A stretch of 64,000 nt of DNA from contig CM060988.1 in assembly GCA_030765065.1 (NCBI GenBank), positions 177,361,065 to 177,425,064 of the forward strand. The letters are read 5' to 3'. Of the stretch, positions 47,257 to 58,869 are shown in pieces. The translations under genes were made by a program, and so were the position numbers. The notes beneath the pieces were generated by a model that saw only the letters and a list, made by a program, of their open reading frames with translations, was not told the origin of the DNA and made no database searches. This DNA comes from Deroplatys truncata. Taxonomy: Eukaryota > Arthropoda > Insecta > Mantodea > Mantidae. How positions within the stretch are numbered: the first letter of the stretch is position 1; each line of letters begins with the position of its first letter.

Positions 47257-47529
47257 ATCTGATGTGTAACACTCACATAACTTTCTCTACTCTTGTGCAA
47301 ACTAGTTTTACAAACGCTTGTTCTCCATCTACTTCATGTTAATCGAGATAAACATTTGCAGACTCTATCTTATTGCTAATTTTCTTGTAGTTGTAAGGGG
47401 AATATATATTTACAAGGGCAATTTGGAAATACAGTAGCCTTTAAGCACATACATATCTCTTAATAGCTGGTTGCTAGGTGCAGCACCATTATCTTTCCCA
47501 AAGATTAATGCTCTTTGCATATCCAAGAC
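47257..47529 (-). mobile_element. Family A 3'-end fragment, second in series
   Basis: TCTGATGTGTAACACTC to ATCCAAGACA, cut at the same internal A-run. Variant with GGTGCAGCACC. Confidence 0.88.
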
Positions 47530-47535
47530 AAAAAA

Positions 47536-48248
47536 ATCTGATGTGTTACACTCACATGACTTTCTCTATTCTTGTACAAACTATTTATACAAACGCTTAT
47601 TCTCCATTTACTTCATGTTAATCGATATAAACATTTTTCTTGTAGATGTAAGGGGAATATATACTTACAAGGGCAATTTAGAAATACAGTAGCTTTAAGC
47701 ACATACATATCTCTTAATAGCTGGTTGCTAGGTGCAGCACCATTCCCTTTCCCACAGATTAATACTCTTTGCATATCCAAGACAAAAAAATGAATAACGA
47801 ATTTCCATTTGAGAAAATAAGTATTGAAAAATTTAAGGGAATAACAAGTAATATCTCGAAAATGGTTCACTCAACAAAAGAAATGTATATGACATAAATT
47901 GTGTATTTTAACGCAATCTACATTTTTTGTGTAGTAACATTTTGTCTATCTCTTATGGTTTACCAGTTATGCAAAAGTCCTTCACAATGAAGAATACTTT
48001 TGGAGACATTCCCAGAAAATTCGAGATATACATTTTATTTTTCATGAAAATATCTCAAACATATGATATTTTAATCAATATCGTTAAGAGCCATTTTTGA
48101 GAAAATTAAAATTTTCGAAAAATGTTCCATGTAAAGGGTAATCTGGGGTGGGGGGATTTTCTTGAAAACCTTCGTGTCGCATCTCTGGAAGATACTGAAC
48201 CTAAATACCAAGTTTGGTGTTTATCCGACTGTTCGTTTCTGAGTTATG

Positions 48249-48292
<44 letters not shown>

Positions 48293-48412
48293 CACACACA
48301 CATGCTTTGTTTGGATTCAGGCGGTCTAAAGGGATGTATTTCCGGTGAAATCTCGGTATTAATTTTTGGGTGGAATGCAATATTGCCACTTGCTGTACGT
48401 AGTAGAGAAAGC
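47536..48412 (-). mobile_element. Family A1 variant, complete, third in series
   Basis: TCTGATGTGTTACACTC to GTAGTAGAGAAAG. Same variant as 36149. Complete to its ACTTT end. Confidence 0.92.
48252..48300. repeat. (AC)n microsatellite in a family A copy
   Basis: About 18 AC units followed by an imperfect part, at the usual family A microsatellite site. Confidence 0.92.
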
Positions 48413-48711
48413 AAAAATTCATCCTGCCTGCCATTCAATTACAACTTGGAGAAAGGTATGCCTGGAGGTTCTGCATGACAACAAAGTAAGGAAGAACGCT
48501 GCTGCATACCGAACGATGTGGAAAGTGTTAGCTGACCTAACCGATTAGACAACGCGGTCAGGCATCAAGTGTGAACATGTTTCCGAAGGTCGCACAAGTG
48601 TGAAATGGACAACAAGCTTTGTATGGGCTTTACTATGTGCCAGCGCAACAAGGCTTCCTTCAGGCGACCTGTACTGCAGTTACCAATAGTAGAAAATTAC
48701 TGCGCTGAATT

Positions 48712-49500
48712 TTTTTCTCTATCACGTAGCTAGTAGGTAGAGAAATGATTACATTCCACCCAAAATTCGGTACCGAGGTTTCACTGGAAATACGTATTTT
48801 GAGGCTCCCTGAATCCAAAAAAAAAGAGCTTTGTATGTGTCTATGAACAGCATAACTCAAAAACAAAAAGTCGGACAAATATCAAATTTGGTATTTGGAT
48901 TCAGTATCTTTCAAAGATTCTCACCTAATCCCCCAACCCAGACTACCCTTTACATAGAACATTTTTCGAAAATTTTTATTTCCTCAAAATTAGCTCTAAC
49001 AATTTTTGTTAAAATATCATATATTTAAAATATTTTCATGACAAATAAGACAAATATCTTGAATTTTCTGGGAATGTTCCCAGAAGTCCTCTTGTTTCTG
49101 AACGGCTTTTGTGTAACTGATAAACTGTAAGAGATAGACATATTTTTCTACATAAAAATGTAGAGCTCGTTGAAACACTCAATTTATGTCACATACATTT
49201 TTTTCGTGGAATGAACCATTTCCGAGATATTCGTTGTTATTTGTTTAAATTTTCCAATACTTTACTTTTTCTCAAATGGGAATTTGTTATTCGTTTTTTT
49301 CTGTCCTGGACATGCAAAGAGAATAAAATACTCCACATAGCAACCAGCTTTTAAAGGATTTGACTATCGCTTAAAGTCTACCATATTCCCCTTGTACCTA
49401 AAGAAAATTAGCAATAAGACATGAAACAGATGGAGAATAAGCGTTTGTAAAAAATATTTGTACAAAAGTAGAGAAAGTAATGCGAGTGTAACACATCAGA
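48712..49500 (+). mobile_element. Family A copy, intermediate type
   Basis: TTTCTCTATCACGTAGC to AACACATCAGA. Shares A1-type right half but A2-like start (TAGTAGGTAGAG). Confidence 0.87.
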
Positions 49501-49506
49501 TTTTTA

Positions 49507-49865
49507 GAAGAAGCTCCGTGTATATGTGTGTCTGTCTGTAAGCAGCATTAAGTCAAAAATTAGGAGTCGGATAAACACCAAACTTGGTATTTAGGTTCAG
49601 TACCTTCCATAGATGTGACACGAAGACACCCCAAACTTATATATGCAAGACTTTTCGAAATCTTTTGTTTTCTAAAAAATTACTAATAACGATTTTTGTT
49701 AAAATATTACACATTAAAGATATTTACGTTACAAATAAAATGCTATCTTGAATTCTCTGGGAATAACCTATGAATTCCGCTTCATTCGGAGGACGTTTTG
49801 TATAATCTTGTATAACTCGTTAACATTAAGCGCTAGACCAAAACGTACTAAAAATGTAAGTCATT
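49507..49865 (+). mobile_element. Family A (A2) middle fragment
   Basis: From the TG-tract region (CTCCGTGTATATGTG) to AACGTACTAAAAATG. Both ends are missing. Lies between two other copies. Confidence 0.8.
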
Positions 49866-49893
49866 AACTATCCACACACACTTTTTAGTTTTT

Positions 49894-50741
49894 ACTTTCT
49901 CTACTACGTATAGTAAGTAGGGGAAGTATTGTATTCCACCCAAAAATTTGATACCAAGATTTCACCGGAAATATATGTTTTGAGACCCCCTGAATCCAAA
50001 AAAAAAGCATTTTTGGAAACATGTCTTGTGTGTTTCTGTGTGTCTGTTTGTGAGTCTGTGTGTCTGTGGACAGCATAACTCAGACGAACAGTCAAACAAA
50101 CACCAAACTTGGTATTTAGGTTCAGTATCTTCCAGAGATGCTACACGAAGGTTTTCAAGAAACTTCCCCCACCCCAGATTACCCTTTACATGGAACATTT
50201 TTCCAAAATTTTAATTTTCTCAAAAATGGCTAACGATTTTGATAAAATATTATATATTTAAGATGCTTTCATGACAAATAAAATGTATATCTAAAATTTT
50301 CTGGGAATGTCTCCAAAAGTATTCTTCATTGTGAACGACTTTTGCATAACTGGTAAACCATAAGAGATAGACAAAAGTTTACTGCACAAAAAATGTAGAT
50401 CGCGTTAAAATACACAATTTATGTCATTTACATTTGTTTTGTTGAGTGAACCATTTTAGAGATATTGCTTGTTAATCCCTTAAATTTTCCAATACTTATA
50501 CTTTTTCTCAAATTCGTTATTCATTTTTTGTCCTGGACATACAAAGAGAATGGAATACTCCACATAGCAACCAGCTCTTAAAATATTTGACTAGCACTTA
50601 AAGCCTAGCAAATCCCCTTGCATCTACAAGAAAATTAGCAATAAGATTAACATCTCGATTAACATGAAGCATATGGAGAATAAGCGTTTGTAAAACTAGT
50701 TTGTACAAGATTAGAGAAAGTCATGTGATTGTAACACATCA
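49894..50741 (+). mobile_element. Family A1 copy, full length
   Basis: ACTTTCTCTACTACG to AACACATCAA. T-runs on both sides. Confidence 0.93.
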
Positions 50742-51905
50742 ATTTTTTTAAATGTTTGTGCTCTCGTTCAAACCAGCTTTAACTAGTCCAAGTTGCTGCG
50801 AGTTTGTTGCACTCCAGAAGATTTGGACAGCGATTCTGGGCCATGCTGTGCATAAAGGCTTTAAGGGTATTGTTATCTCCAGCAGATGTTGAGTGATATT
50901 TAAACTGCCAGTCAGGATAACTCCACAACTAATATTTCAGGGGGGGGAATTTAATTTCTGTTAAGTCATGAGGGCTATTTTCATAAACCAGCCCTTGTAT
51001 TCCTTTGTTGCTATATTGCCTTAACAATGTCTACAGCTGTTTCTTTATTAAAGCAATGTGGAGATGTTGTAAGAGAGTATACACTTTAAAAAGGAGACAA
51101 GACGAGAGTATAATCCCGTAACTAGACCATATTCGTTGGAGCAGTGCGCGTGAATTTTCCAAATTAGTTAGTGAAATTACGCAGAACACAAGCCAGCTCT
51201 CGTGTCCCCTTGTTTTGTAGCCGTCCTCAATGGACTGCAATATACGATCTCTTAGCTGAGTCACCGCAAGATGCCTGCTTAATTTCGTAGCTTATGTTGG
51301 TAACTCCACATGCTGTGAATTCATTTCAAGGGTGGATGGAAGAATTGCATTGTTCCAGATAACGCGTGATCGACATTAGAGCCAAGATCACTGAACTTCA
51401 AAAACTCAATCATCGTTCACAGCGTGCATTATACACTGAATGTACAGTTTCGTACAAAAAATTTTGACGATACTGTTAGACCACAATAGCGATTTTTACT
51501 TCAAAATACTGCCAAAATTACTTAACATTTAAACCTACTTAGCGCTAATGCTTCTGTATCCGATTGACTTAGGTAATCCCAGGACACATTCACCAGACTT
51601 TCCCTACCCATTCCTATAGGAAACATTCTTACATCTTCTTGTTCTTTTTCTTCTTGTTAATAAAGATAAACATTTATTCCACGTTTACACATTTCGTTTA
51701 ATGATAACTAATTGTTCTTTCACACAAGGCTAGTATAGTACAAGGATTGAAAGGTATATTCAATGCCAGTGCCGGGATTTGAACCACGGATCTTCCACTC
51801 TACGCGCGGAATTCCTCTCTCTCTCATTATCACTAATTTTTTTACAAGTTGTACAAAACTATACAAAATTCATACAGAATGAAGAGAAGCTTCACAGGCT
51901 ATTAA
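50742..51905. other. Intronic stretch, mostly unassigned
   Basis: Contains a tRNA-like patch on the minus strand near 51765-51800 (ATCCGTGGTTCAAATCCCGG) that resembles the SINE-C head, and a scrap of A2 at about 51850-51895. Otherwise nothing. Confidence 0.4.
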
Positions 51906-51909
51906 AAGA

Positions 51910-51940
51910 ATCTGATGTACATTCACATTCTCTACCCTGT
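51910..51940 (-). mobile_element. Family A (A2) head scrap
   Basis: ATCTGATGTACATTCAC to TCTACCCTGT. Probably the start of the copy that continues at 52569. Confidence 0.65.
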
Positions 51941-52562
51941 ATCTACTTCGTATAGTAAGTAGGGGAAGTATTGTATTCCACCCAAAAATTCGATACCGAG
52001 TTATCACTGGATACAAGTTTTAAGGTGCCCTGAATCCAAATAAAGCATTTTTGGAAACATGTCCGTGTGTCGTCTGTCGGTGTGTGTGTCTATTTGCATG
52101 TGAATTCAAAAACTCAAAAACGAAAAGTCGGATAAATACCAAACTTGTTTGAATTTAGTATCTTCCAAGAATGCGACACGTAGATTTTCAAGAAAGTCCC
52201 CCACACCAGACTACCTTTACATGAAACATTTTTCGAAAACTTTGATTTTCTCAAAAAATGCATCTAGTGATTTTGATTACTTTATACTTTAATACTTTTT
52301 TCCCAAATGGGAATTCGTTATTCGCTGTTTTTATGTCCTGGACACGCAAAGAGAATGGAATACTCCACATAGCAACCAGCTCTTAAAATATTTGACTATA
52401 GCTTAAAGCCTACCATATTCCCCTTGCATCTACAAGAAAATTAGCAATAAGATAGTTTCTGCAAATGTTTATATCTATTAACATGAAGTATATGGAAAAT
52501 AAGTGTTTGTAAAGATAGTTTGTACATGAGTAGAGAAAGTTATGTGAGTGTAACACATCAGA
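51941..52562 (+). mobile_element. Family A copy with central deletion
   Basis: CTTCGTATAGTAAGTAGG to ACACATCAGA, about 620 bp. The middle (after GTGATTTTGATTA) is missing. Confidence 0.88.
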
Positions 52563-52568
52563 TTTTTT

Positions 52569-53287
52569 TATCTACCTCAATTTAATTCAGATAAACTTTT
52601 GCAGAAATAACTACATTACACATTTGTTGGGGTACAAAGGGAACAACGATAGTGAATATTTTTAGAACTGGACGCTATATGCTGGCCTTAAAATTCCATA
52701 ATCTTTTCATGATATTGCGAGAATCAACTGAAAATTGACGTGACCTCAAAATAATGAAAAAGTATTGAACACACCGAACTATTAAAAACCGATATCTCGG
52801 AAATGGCTTATGGCAGAAAAAAGTTATTAGAAATAAATTGTGTGCTTTAAAGAGATATACATTTTTGTGTAGTACATTTTCGTTTGTAGTTTAACGCTTA
52901 CCAGCTATACCAGCTTATTCAAAATTCCTTCCAAATGAAAGGGACTTCACAGGCTATTTCCAAAATATTCAAGGTATGCATTTTATATGTAATGTAAATA
53001 GCTTTAATATATGACACTTCAATAAAAAAAGTTAGAACTATTTTTAGAAGATAAAAGAATTAGATAAATGTTCCATGTAAAGGGTAGTTTGAGGTAGGGT
53101 GATTAGTATTTATCTGACTTTTTGTTTTAGAGATGTGCTGTTCACAGAACACATGGAGTTTTTTTCCAAAAATTCCTTTTTTGGGTTCAAGGGCCTCAAA
53201 ACATGCATTTCCGGTGAAATGTCGTATCGAATTTTTAGTTGGAATGCAACATCTTCTCTATCTGCTATGTACATTGTACAGCAAGTA
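52569..53287 (-). mobile_element. Family A (A2) copy
   Basis: From ATCTACCTCAATTTAATTC to TTGTACAGCAAGT. Its head may be the scrap at 51910, with the younger copy nested between. Confidence 0.85.
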
Positions 53288-54529
53288 AAAGGTTACGCAG
53301 GGGGCATACGTCAGCGCTAGCCGGAACATGATTGGCTGGAGAGGAAGAGAGAAGCGCTTTTTCTCGACGTAAATTTCAGAAGTGCTGTCAAGACCCAAGG
53401 AGATGTTTCTGGATGATTGCCTCCATCTCCCGCGAACACTCTTGAAGCCCCTGCGACCATATATATATCGACGAGCGCGCTCGCGACATACAGTGAGGTA
53501 GTGGCGTTGTTGTTGTGACGTACAGTCCGGTGCAAAAAACGTGCCGATACTTTTGGTTTCCTATAGCGTTTTTCTTTATTTAATGTAGGTAGAATTTCCT
53601 TTTCAGTTGTATTCCACACCTATCCGACTGTGCTAATGTCTTATTGCTTTGCTTATATTAAGCAGTGAAAGCGGGTTGGAAATGGAAACATTAAATGGCT
53701 GGAATGCATTCGCCAGACACTTGCCAGATCTGTCCGTCTCTTATTGGTTCGATTTCAAAGTCTAGCACTCAAATCCGAATCAATGAACAGAGGTCAGTTT
53801 CTGGCTCAGGAGTGAAGGAAAGGATGGGATAAGACAAATATTATGTGGAGTGATTAGTGAAATTGTCTTGTAAACAAGGTCCTGTTTATTATATGTATCA
53901 TTTGAAAGAAACAAAGAATATAGACAACAAACAGAAATTGATTGCTCTTTTGATCAATGTTAAAGAACTGCGAGGGCTGCGGAGCATATGAAGTATCTCC
54001 ATAAACAGCGTCAAAGTGGTGGAAGAAACACCATGAATGAGGTTACTGGACACGCAAATCAGGTAGCGTATTTAATTATAAATGCTTAATGATGTCCGCA
54101 TTGCACGAGAAGCATCAAAATGATATCACAACGTGATACAAAGCAAAATTAAAGATCACTGAAAAAAAGTTTAATAAATTATTATTATTTTACTTTGAAT
54201 AATTCAGTTATTAGATTTGGATACTATGGGGTTATTATTATTATTATTATTATTATTAACATCTTCTGCTAATAATTGTTTAAAAAGCAGCATATAAAAT
54301 ATCACCAACAGGTTTGGTATCGCAAACATAAGCAAAACTCATAGTAAAGAACTGACTTATACGCAAACGAACCGTGTAAAATGAAAAAAAGCATTATTAA
54401 AAGGTCGCAAAACATACATTTTCACATTACTTGAAAAAGAGTCGGCAACTTTCTTTATATTCCCTTTCTTACAAAACTCTGATAAAACAATTTAAAATAA
54501 TATTAATTCCGAATTAATTATGCAAAGCT
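53288..54529. other. Intronic stretch with GC-rich block
   Basis: 53300-53530 is GC-rich, with a TATATATAT stretch and a 12-bp palindrome CGAGCGCGCTCG (about 53473). A TIR-like TACAGTCCGGTGCAAAA follows at 53520, but no partner end was found. The rest is AT-rich without features. Confidence 0.35.
54232..54258. repeat. (TTA)n microsatellite
   Basis: About nine TTA units. Confidence 0.9.
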
Positions 54530-54745
54530 GAAATCAGAATATAAAATGAAATGCATTGATTGGGATTCGAACCACCAGTCTTCGGCTCTCCGTGTCGCTG
54601 TTCTTTCATAGGAGCTGGAATGTCCATATGACAACACATTATGGTATTCTCCACGTGACTGAAATTTTCCCGGTAAAACTCTAGGATTTGTAAATTTCTG
54701 TTAAGATAATGTATCCCAATGTCGACTTGTATACCTCTTCACTCT
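54530..54745 (-). mobile_element. SINE-C relative
   Basis: Minus strand: TACAAGTCGACATTGGGATA, GTTTTACCGGGAAAATTTC, then a B-box-like GTGGTTCGAATCCC. Same order as at 43515 and 43840, strongly diverged. Confidence 0.65.
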
Positions 54746-55487
54746 GATTATACATTTTCAGCCTACAGAAAGGCTTACTTACTGACTTAGTCGCTTTACC
54801 CCCCGCTTATGTAGGGTTTACACTCACTAGGGCTTAAGACCGCACCGGATCAGAGGCCTGTCGAGGTGCAGACGGGCATTGATTCAGAGAATGAAAAACT
54901 CAGGTCGGGGATCGGCCAGTAGCCAAGTGTGAGAGTGAGAAAGAAGATGATATGAAATGGAGGCGAAAGGGATGAAAGGAAAGGGGGAGCAGTTGGTAAA
55001 ATGAATGGCAGGGTAAACCAGAGAACCCGGAGAAAATCCGCCCAGACACCGCCTCTAAGAAAGAACAATTGATAAAGCTGAATTCATTATGTTTTCGCAA
55101 CGCCTTGGATCCTAGCCTCTGGTGCACATTTGCCATCGCGAGAAAAGACTAAAGGAAGGCAACCAATCAAATTAGCTTGCTAGTACCAGGTAAGGGGTGG
55201 GGACTGCTTGGTAAAGCCATGGTTGTGGAAGGAGCTGTGCTAATTCCTTACCAACTTAACACACAACTCATTATATCGGCACGTTAGTTTTGCACCCGAC
55301 TTTACATGGAGTGCTGCTTAACGAACGATCGAAGAGAAGTCCTGTGTTCGACAGCTAGCGAGCATCCGTAAAAGGGAAGATCGACACTCCTGTGATCGAC
55401 TCTCCAGAAAGTGAACAGGAAGAAAGAGGAGGCTACTTCGCGCATGATTATTACACCGCTACGTGCAAAGATAAGAAAAGTGAACGG
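54746..55487. other. Intronic stretch, unassigned
   Basis: 54790-55140 is GC-richer and contains AGAGAACCCGGAGAAAA, reminiscent of dispersed invertebrate repeats. Minus frames of 72-78 codons there show no domain. Confidence 0.35.
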
Positions 55488-55815
55488 TCATAATGTATAC
55501 ATTTTATTAGTCATACCAACATCTTAAACTCATGTCATTTTAATGAGAATAGACACCTTTGAAAAACACTTAAAATGTGAAATCTTTTCAACGTAAAGGA
55601 TAGTTTGGGCTGAGAGGATTTTCTTAAAAATCCTCGTGTTTTATGTAGGGAAGATTTTGAAGTTCCAGATTTTGTTTTTGAGTTATGCCGTCCAGCATGC
55701 ACAGCCCACGTGGACATCTTTGTAAAAGTGCTGTTTTCTGTTTTATTGCTTCTGGGGATCTTAAAACGTTTATTTCACGTTATGTTGATATCGATATGTT
55801 TGGGGTAAGTATTAG
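55488..55815 (-). mobile_element. Very old family A fragment
   Basis: Weak but ordered matches: GTATACATTTTATTAGTC, ACGTAAAGGATAGTTTGGG, TTTTTGAGTTATGC, GGGATCTTAAAACG. Confidence 0.7.
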
Positions 55816-56827
55816 AGAGTGGTGCAATTGCGGTGAGTACATTATTGAAGGAGGAACAGTTTGAAAATACGAGACGTAAACAAGTATTTTCTACTTTCGA
55901 GTTTCTCCAATACACTTAATGCATATGTATTGCATACGATACTGAATAATGGAAATAGTACTTAAGCGAAAATAAAATTAATTACTAACACCTGTTGAAC
56001 ATGCATCAAGATTACCTATATTAACCTTGGTGGTAAACGGCGATTGATTATTCACGACTTTAGAGCTTAAAAAGCCAATAACTTGCAACTCCTATTTAAC
56101 TACTGCATGAATTACATCGTAAGTATATATTAACACACAGAAAGGAAGTGAAGACCCAGGCAAGTTTTAAATAATAAAATTCAACTATAAAATATTATTA
56201 TATTCCATATCTGCAATAATAAATATATCAAACGTTAGAAGATTTAATATAGTTCATGTACATACGCGCAGTAATCTAGGCAAAACATGCAGGTAGGCTA
56301 GGTCACCAGCGCTGAATGCAGGAAATACAACGTTTCACCATGACAGCATGAACGGGAAGTGGATAAAAGTAACATTATCATCGAAAAAATACATAATAGA
56401 ATTTCAATCTTGTATTTCCAGAATTTTCCTAGATTGTAAGTCGTCTTACCACACTCGTATCGCAATGCACTGTTACCTCACTTGGGATTTCATAGCTTAC
56501 ACACAATTCAGTTTAAGTAGCACCGCCCAAGCAGTCGGTCCAAAAGAGCAAAAATGTTTCTTACATCTTTAAGCATAATTTTCCACTCTGTCTACCCGAA
56601 ACTCCGCCTCTGAAACTCTTCTGAGCAAAGAAATCTAAATATGCACAAGAAACAGAGTAAAAAGGGGGCATATCATTTCTGTGACGTCTTCATTCAAATC
56701 ACCAGTTGAAAAGAGCTTTTTGTTGCACTTGGCAGGCGTCTTCCTGTTTTATTTGCAAAAGGAAGATTAAAACAGGAATTTTGACGGCGCGGTGGTTCCC
56801 TTTGTAAGGTTTTGAGGTTTTACTTAC
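55816..56827. other. Intronic stretch, nothing recognised
   Basis: AT-rich, no repeat identified. Adjoins the spondin exon. Confidence 0.4.
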
Positions 56828-56932
56828 TTCAATAGTGATGCTGTCTAACCAGTTGCCGTTCACGCACAGGTCAAAGCTATCGATTCCTATAAACCAATCC
56901 GGAGAAGGGACGATCCTCGACATCAGCGACAC
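56828..56932 (-). CDS. Spondin-domain gene, upstream exon
   Basis: A 105-nt phase-0 exon: acceptor TTTCTGTTGACAG before GTGTCGCTG and donor GAA|GTAAGT after. It encodes 35 residues, VSLMSRIVPSPDWFIGIDSF then DLCVNGNWLDSITIE. SRIVPSPDWF.G.DS.DLC is the most conserved motif of the Spondin domain. It joins in frame to VDPVDAGTDNG of the exon at 45678-45857, as the family requires, so the two exons belong to one minus-strand gene. Neither exon is disrupted. Exons for the first part of the domain should lie further right, but none was recognised up to 64000. Confidence 0.95.
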
Positions 56933-57046
56933 CTGTCAACAGAAACAGAACACTTACACACACAAAATAATACTAGGTCTATTCTACACCCATCTGACAT
57001 ATACCAATTATGTGTAAACATATGCTAGATATCAAACGGTGGCAAA

Positions 57047-57648
57047 ATTCAAAACTCACATGACTTTCTCCACTCACTTTTCTACCAAACATTCTGACAT
57101 CTTATTTTGTACCTAGTTCTTGTTAACCGCGATAGCTACAAGAGGGATAGAGGTGATTGAACTGATAGCAAAATGTTTAAAAAGCGGGTCTCAATGTAAC
57201 GGTTTTGAAATTCCGCCCCTTGCGTGATGGCTAAAAGCAACTTAGCACTTTAAAAAGAAAAAGAGATGAAAATTATAACCAATCAGAACGAATGGTAAAT
57301 GACATAAAATGTTATTTAGTATAAAATAAATTGGTGTTTTCACTCAAGGTCCCGGGCTAGATTCTCGGCTGGGGATTGAAATGTTGTTTTAATTATGATT
57401 ATTTCCTACCCTCCAAAGAGTCTGTAAATGTAGATGTGACAGTGAAAATAAGTTAAAAACGACGAAAACCAATAATAACCTAACATAAAAATTCAAAGAG
57501 TAAAACCATAATCAAATATTTCAGTTAAAGCCCCCAATATGACATAGCAGTTAAAGAGGGCTATAGCAATGGTTCCCAAAAAACTATACTTTTTGTCTAT
57601 TTCTTATGGTCTTCGAGTAATACATATTTATACTGCATTAATTCCGAA
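57047..57648 (-). mobile_element. Old family A copy, first part
   Basis: Diverged head (AACTCACATGACTTTCTCC) with scattered matches to CTTTTTGTCTATTTCTTATG. Split by the A1 copy at 57655. Intervening 57250-57560 is poorly alignable. Confidence 0.65.
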
Positions 57649-57654
57649 AAAGTT

Positions 57655-58471
57655 TCTCATGTGTTTTACTCACACGACTTTCTCTACTCTTGTACAAACT
57701 ATTTTTACAAACGCTTATTCTCCATATGCTTCATGTTAATCGAGATGTTAATCTTATTGCTAATTTTCTTGTAGATGCAAGGGGAATTGGTAGGCTTTAA
57801 GCGATAGTCAAATATTTTAAGAGCTGGTTGCTATGTGGAGTAATCCATTCTCTTTGTAAGTCCAGGACATAAAAAAACGAATAACGAATTCCCATTTGAG
57901 AAAAAGTATAATAACTGGAAAATTCAAACAAATAACAAGGAATATCTCTGAAATGGGTCACTAAAAAAAGTATAAGACGACATAAATTGTGTGTTTTGAC
58001 GATATGTACATTTTTTGTGTTGTAAAATTTTGTCTATCTCTTGTCTATCTCTCAAAATGAAGAGGAATTTTGGGGACATTCTCAGAAAATTCAAGATATA
58101 CATTTCATTTGTTATAAAAATGTCTTAAGAACATGATACTTTAATCAAAATAGTTAGAGCCATTTTTGAAAAAATAAATATTTTCGAAAAATGTTCCATG
58201 TAAAGGTGTAGTCTGGTGTGGGGGATTTTTATTGAAAATCTTCATGTTGCATCCTTGTAAGACACTAAACTCAAATACCAAGTTTGGTATTTATCCGACT
58301 TTTCGTTTTTGAGTTATGCTGTTCACAGACACACACACACGGACATGTTTCCAATAATACTTTATTTGGATTCAGGACACCTAAAAACATGTATTTCCGG
58401 TGAAATCTCGGTATCGAATTTTTGGGTGGAATGCAATACTTCCCCTACTTACTATACGTAGAAGAGAAGGT
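57655..58471 (-). mobile_element. Family A1 copy nested in an old family A copy
   Basis: TCTCATGTGTTTTACTC to GTAGAAGAGAAGGT. Near full length, same orientation as the host copy. Confidence 0.91.
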
Positions 58472-58473
58472 AA

Positions 58474-58868
58474 AAATAACACTTTCAGCTTTTCAAGAAA
58501 ATAAAGGTATGCGCTTTATTTGTCATGAAAATATCTTAAACACATGATGTTTTAGTGCAAATCGTTACAGTCATTTTCACGAAAGAAAAAAAAATAAAGA
58601 AAGAAAAAAATGCCGAAGTAGTTTGGGGTGGAGGGATTTTCTTGAAAATTTTCGTCTATTTATATGGAAAACGCTGCACATAAATACCAAATTTGGTATT
58701 TATTAGGCATTTTGTTTTTGAGTTATGCTGATCGCGCGCAAACGCACACAGGCACAAAGAGACCTTTTTCTAAAAATCATCCACCCACAGGGAACTTAAG
58801 AGGTATATTTTCGGTGATATCTGGATAACGAACTTTGGGGTAGAATGCAACACTTCCTCTACTAACCA
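58474..58868 (-). mobile_element. Old family A copy, second part
   Basis: CAAGAAAATAAAGGTATGC to ACACTTCCTCTACTAACC, where a SINE is inserted. The last bases are at 59316-59340. Confidence 0.8.
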
Positions 58869-58869
58869 G

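Noticed and set aside
53520-53560. A Tc1-type terminal repeat (TACAGTCCGGTGCAAAA)
   Set aside because: No matching inverted end or transposase sequence found within the window.
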